Shown piece by piece: positions 31,824 through 33,322 of a DNA stretch of 33,322 bases (its first letter is position 1; each line of letters starts with the position of its first letter). The notes below the pieces were generated by a model, which made no database searches, had not been told where the DNA came from, and was given only the letters and a program-made list of their open reading frames with translations. Made by a program: the position numbers and the translations under genes. The stretch comes from Gammaproteobacteria bacterium (GTDB lineage: Bacteria > Pseudomonadota > Gammaproteobacteria > Steroidobacterales > Steroidobacteraceae), in contig JAQGOF010000133.1 of NCBI GenBank assembly GCA_028293745.1, forward strand, positions 1-33,322, read 5' to 3'.

Positions 31824-33322
31824 ATGTTTCTAAAGGTGCTCTGGCGGACCGTGTTGAGCGCGGTGGCCATGGTGGTGTTGGCTGCGGTTGTCTTCGGCAT
31901 CTACCTCGATCGCGTGGTGACGCATCAGTTCGAAGGGCGCAGGTGGACTCTGCCGGCGCAGATCTACGCAGCGCCGCTCGAACTGTATGCCGGGCTGCCG
32001 CTGCCACAGGCCGATCTCGAGCATGAGCTGCAGCGATTGCAATATCGCCGTGTGGATCGCCTCGAGCGGCCGGGCACGTATCGTGAACAGGGTGCCCGGG
32101 TCGATATCGCGTTACGCCCGGCTCGTTTTGCTGACGAGACGCGTCCCGCCTCAATCCTTTCTATCAATGTGGATGCCAGCGGGATCCAAAACCTGCACGA
32201 CAGTTCCGGCAAGGATGTCGCCATCGTTCGCCTCGAGCCGCTCCTGATCGGAAGCATCTTTCCGATTCACGGCGAAGACCGGATCGTGGTCACGCCGCAG
32301 GAAGTGCCGCCGCTTCTGCCCGCCGCTTTGAAAGCGGTCGAAGATCGTAACTTCGATTCGCACCACGGCGTGGATCCCGCAGGTATCGCACGCGCCATCT
32401 GGGTCAACGTGCGCGCGGGGCAGATTGAGCAAGGGGGCAGTACGCTGACCCAACAGCTGGTCAAGAGCTACTTCCTGGATTCGCGGCGGACGGCGGGACG
32501 CAAGCTGCGCGAGGCGGGCATGGCACTGGCGCTCGAAGCGCACTTCAGCAAGGCCGATCTCATGAACGCCTATATCAATGAGATCTTCCTGGGCCAGGAT
32601 GGCGACCGGGCCATCCACGGGTTTGGGCTTGCCAGCCAGTTCTATTTCGGCAAGCCGCTGGCTGAATTGGATCTTTCGGAAGTCGCACTGCTGGTCTCGA
32701 TCGTGCGGGGTCCCTCTTATTACGATCCGCGGCGGCATCCTGACCGGGCTCGGGTGCGGCGTGACCTCGTGCTGAAACTCATGGCAGAGCGGAACATGAT
32801 AAAGCCTGCGGAGGCGCAGGCCGCCTCACGCAAGCCGTTGGGGGTCACGGCTAAGGCCGCCGGAGGTTATTACCCTGCGTATCTCGATTTCGTGCGGCGG
32901 ACTTTGCGTCGGGATTATCGGAATGAAGACCTGACGCAGGAAGGTTTGCGGATATACACCAGTCTCGAGCCTCGCGCACAGGATCAGGCCGAGCGCGCTC
33001 TGGAACGCGAGCTGGAGCGACTCGATCACACGCACAAATATCCTGACGCGAAGCTGGAAGGTGCCGTCGTCGTCACCTCGTCACAGAGCGGCGACGTCAT
33101 TGCGATCGTCGGTATCCGCAATGTTGGGTATTACGGGTTCAACAGGGCGTTGGATGCGCGGCGACCCTTCGGGTCGTTGGTCAAGCCGTTCATCTATCTG
33201 ACCGCTCTGGAGACTGGGCTCTACAACGCGGCTACGGTCGTGCAGGACCAGCCGGTCAGTATCAAGTTGGTCAACGGGAAGCTGTGGCAGCCCGAGAACT
33301 TCACGCGCCAGACCTATGGCCC
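31824..33322 (+). CDS. mrcB: Penicillin-binding protein 1B (5' part, cut by window end)
   Basis: First 499 residues of a bifunctional peptidoglycan glycosyltransferase/transpeptidase. The open frame runs off the window with no stop. A short cytoplasmic start and one membrane helix (TVLSAVAMVVLAAVVFGIYL) lead into a UB2H-like domain (about 45-130), which in PBP1B contacts the LpoB activator. The GT51 domain has AVEDRNFDSHHGVD with catalytic Glu173, then GGSTLTQQLVKSYF and NEIFLGQDGDRAIHGFGLA. The transpeptidase domain begins near 385 and has its serine at 451 in GSLVKP (S-x-x-K). The ATG at 31824 gives a notably short N-terminal tail compared with E. coli PBP1B. It follows lysC-lysA by 8 bases, so it is likely in the same operon. 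Confidence 0.93.
   Translation, partial: MFLKVLWRTVLSAVAMVVLAAVVFGIYLDRVVTHQFEGRRWTLPAQIYAAPLELYAGLPLPQADLEHELQRLQYRRVDRLERPGTYREQGARVDIALRPARFADETRPASILSINVDASGIQNLHDSSGKDVAIVRLEPLLIGSIFPIHGEDRIVVTPQEVPPLLPAALKAVEDRNFDSHHGVDPAGIARAIWVNVRAGQIEQGGSTLTQQLVKSYFLDSRRTAGRKLREAGMALALEAHFSKADLMNAYINEIFLGQDGDRAIHGFGLASQFYFGKPLAELDLSEVALLVSIVRGPSYYDPRRHPDRARVRRDLVLKLMAERNMIKPAEAQAASRKPLGVTAKAAGGYYPAYLDFVRRTLRRDYRNEDLTQEGLRIYTSLEPRAQDQAERALERELERLDHTHKYPDAKLEGAVVVTSSQSGDVIAIVGIRNVGYYGFNRALDARRPFGSLVKPFIYLTALETGLYNAATVVQDQPVSIKLVNGKLWQPENFTRQTYG

Overview
The window is GC-rich, gene-dense chromosomal DNA of a gammaproteobacterium, most likely from the Xanthomonadales/Nevskiales/Steroidobacterales side of the class. 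The reasons are a fused aspartate kinase-diaminopimelate decarboxylase (a hallmark of Xanthomonas-like bacteria), a PBP1B with a UB2H domain, a yqjD-yqjE-yqjK-type envelope cluster and a RAYT-like gene. No phage, plasmid, CRISPR array, rRNA or tRNA was found. Most neighbouring genes on one strand overlap by 4 bases (ATGA or GTGA).

Layout. 186-1502: Spinster-like MFS transporter. 1813-2467: two-gene minus-strand unit (secreted protein plus a tiny lipoprotein started by TTG) bounded by a strong hairpin. 2552-8143: leucine/isovalerate catabolism, with isovaleryl-CoA dehydrogenase and a GntR/FadR regulator on the minus strand, diverging from both methylcrotonyl-CoA carboxylase subunits. The 63-base divergent gap holds two overlapping promoters and a good FadR-type operator. 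8144-8741: palindrome-rich non-coding stretch before a RAYT-like gene whose catalytic residues look lost (8742-9704). 9762-14899: minus-strand series of 3-methyladenine DNA glycosylase, a pair of exported amidohydrolases (one lacking the metal-binding motif), a YhhQ-type queuosine-precursor transporter and a Gfo/Idh/MocA oxidoreductase. 14899-15026: compact nested palindromes that can fold as a cloverleaf. 15033-17662: envelope and stress genes (BON lipoprotein, L,D-transpeptidase, YqjK/YqjE/YqjD-like proteins).

17729-23870: carbon module of acetate kinase, phosphoketolase, transaldolase and ADP-glucose pyrophosphorylase. Phosphoketolase cleaves sugar phosphates to acetyl phosphate, acetate kinase recovers ATP from it, transaldolase rearranges the remaining sugars, and GlgC directs hexose to glycogen. 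23914-27987: LysR regulator and a 1044-residue membrane protein with a spermidine-synthase-like domain. 27991-28809: SAM hydroxide adenosyltransferase, whose start lies 3 bases from that of the divergent membrane protein. 28919-33322: small acidic protein, LysC-LysA fusion, and the 5' part of PBP1B running off the window, a group linking DAP/lysine synthesis to peptidoglycan.

The observations best worth following are the putative GntR-controlled leucine-catabolism promoter, the 21-base repeat expansion in glgC, the inactive-looking RAYT, the cloverleaf palindrome block, the two coupled mini-ORFs before the L,D-transpeptidase, and the paired active/degenerate amidohydrolases.
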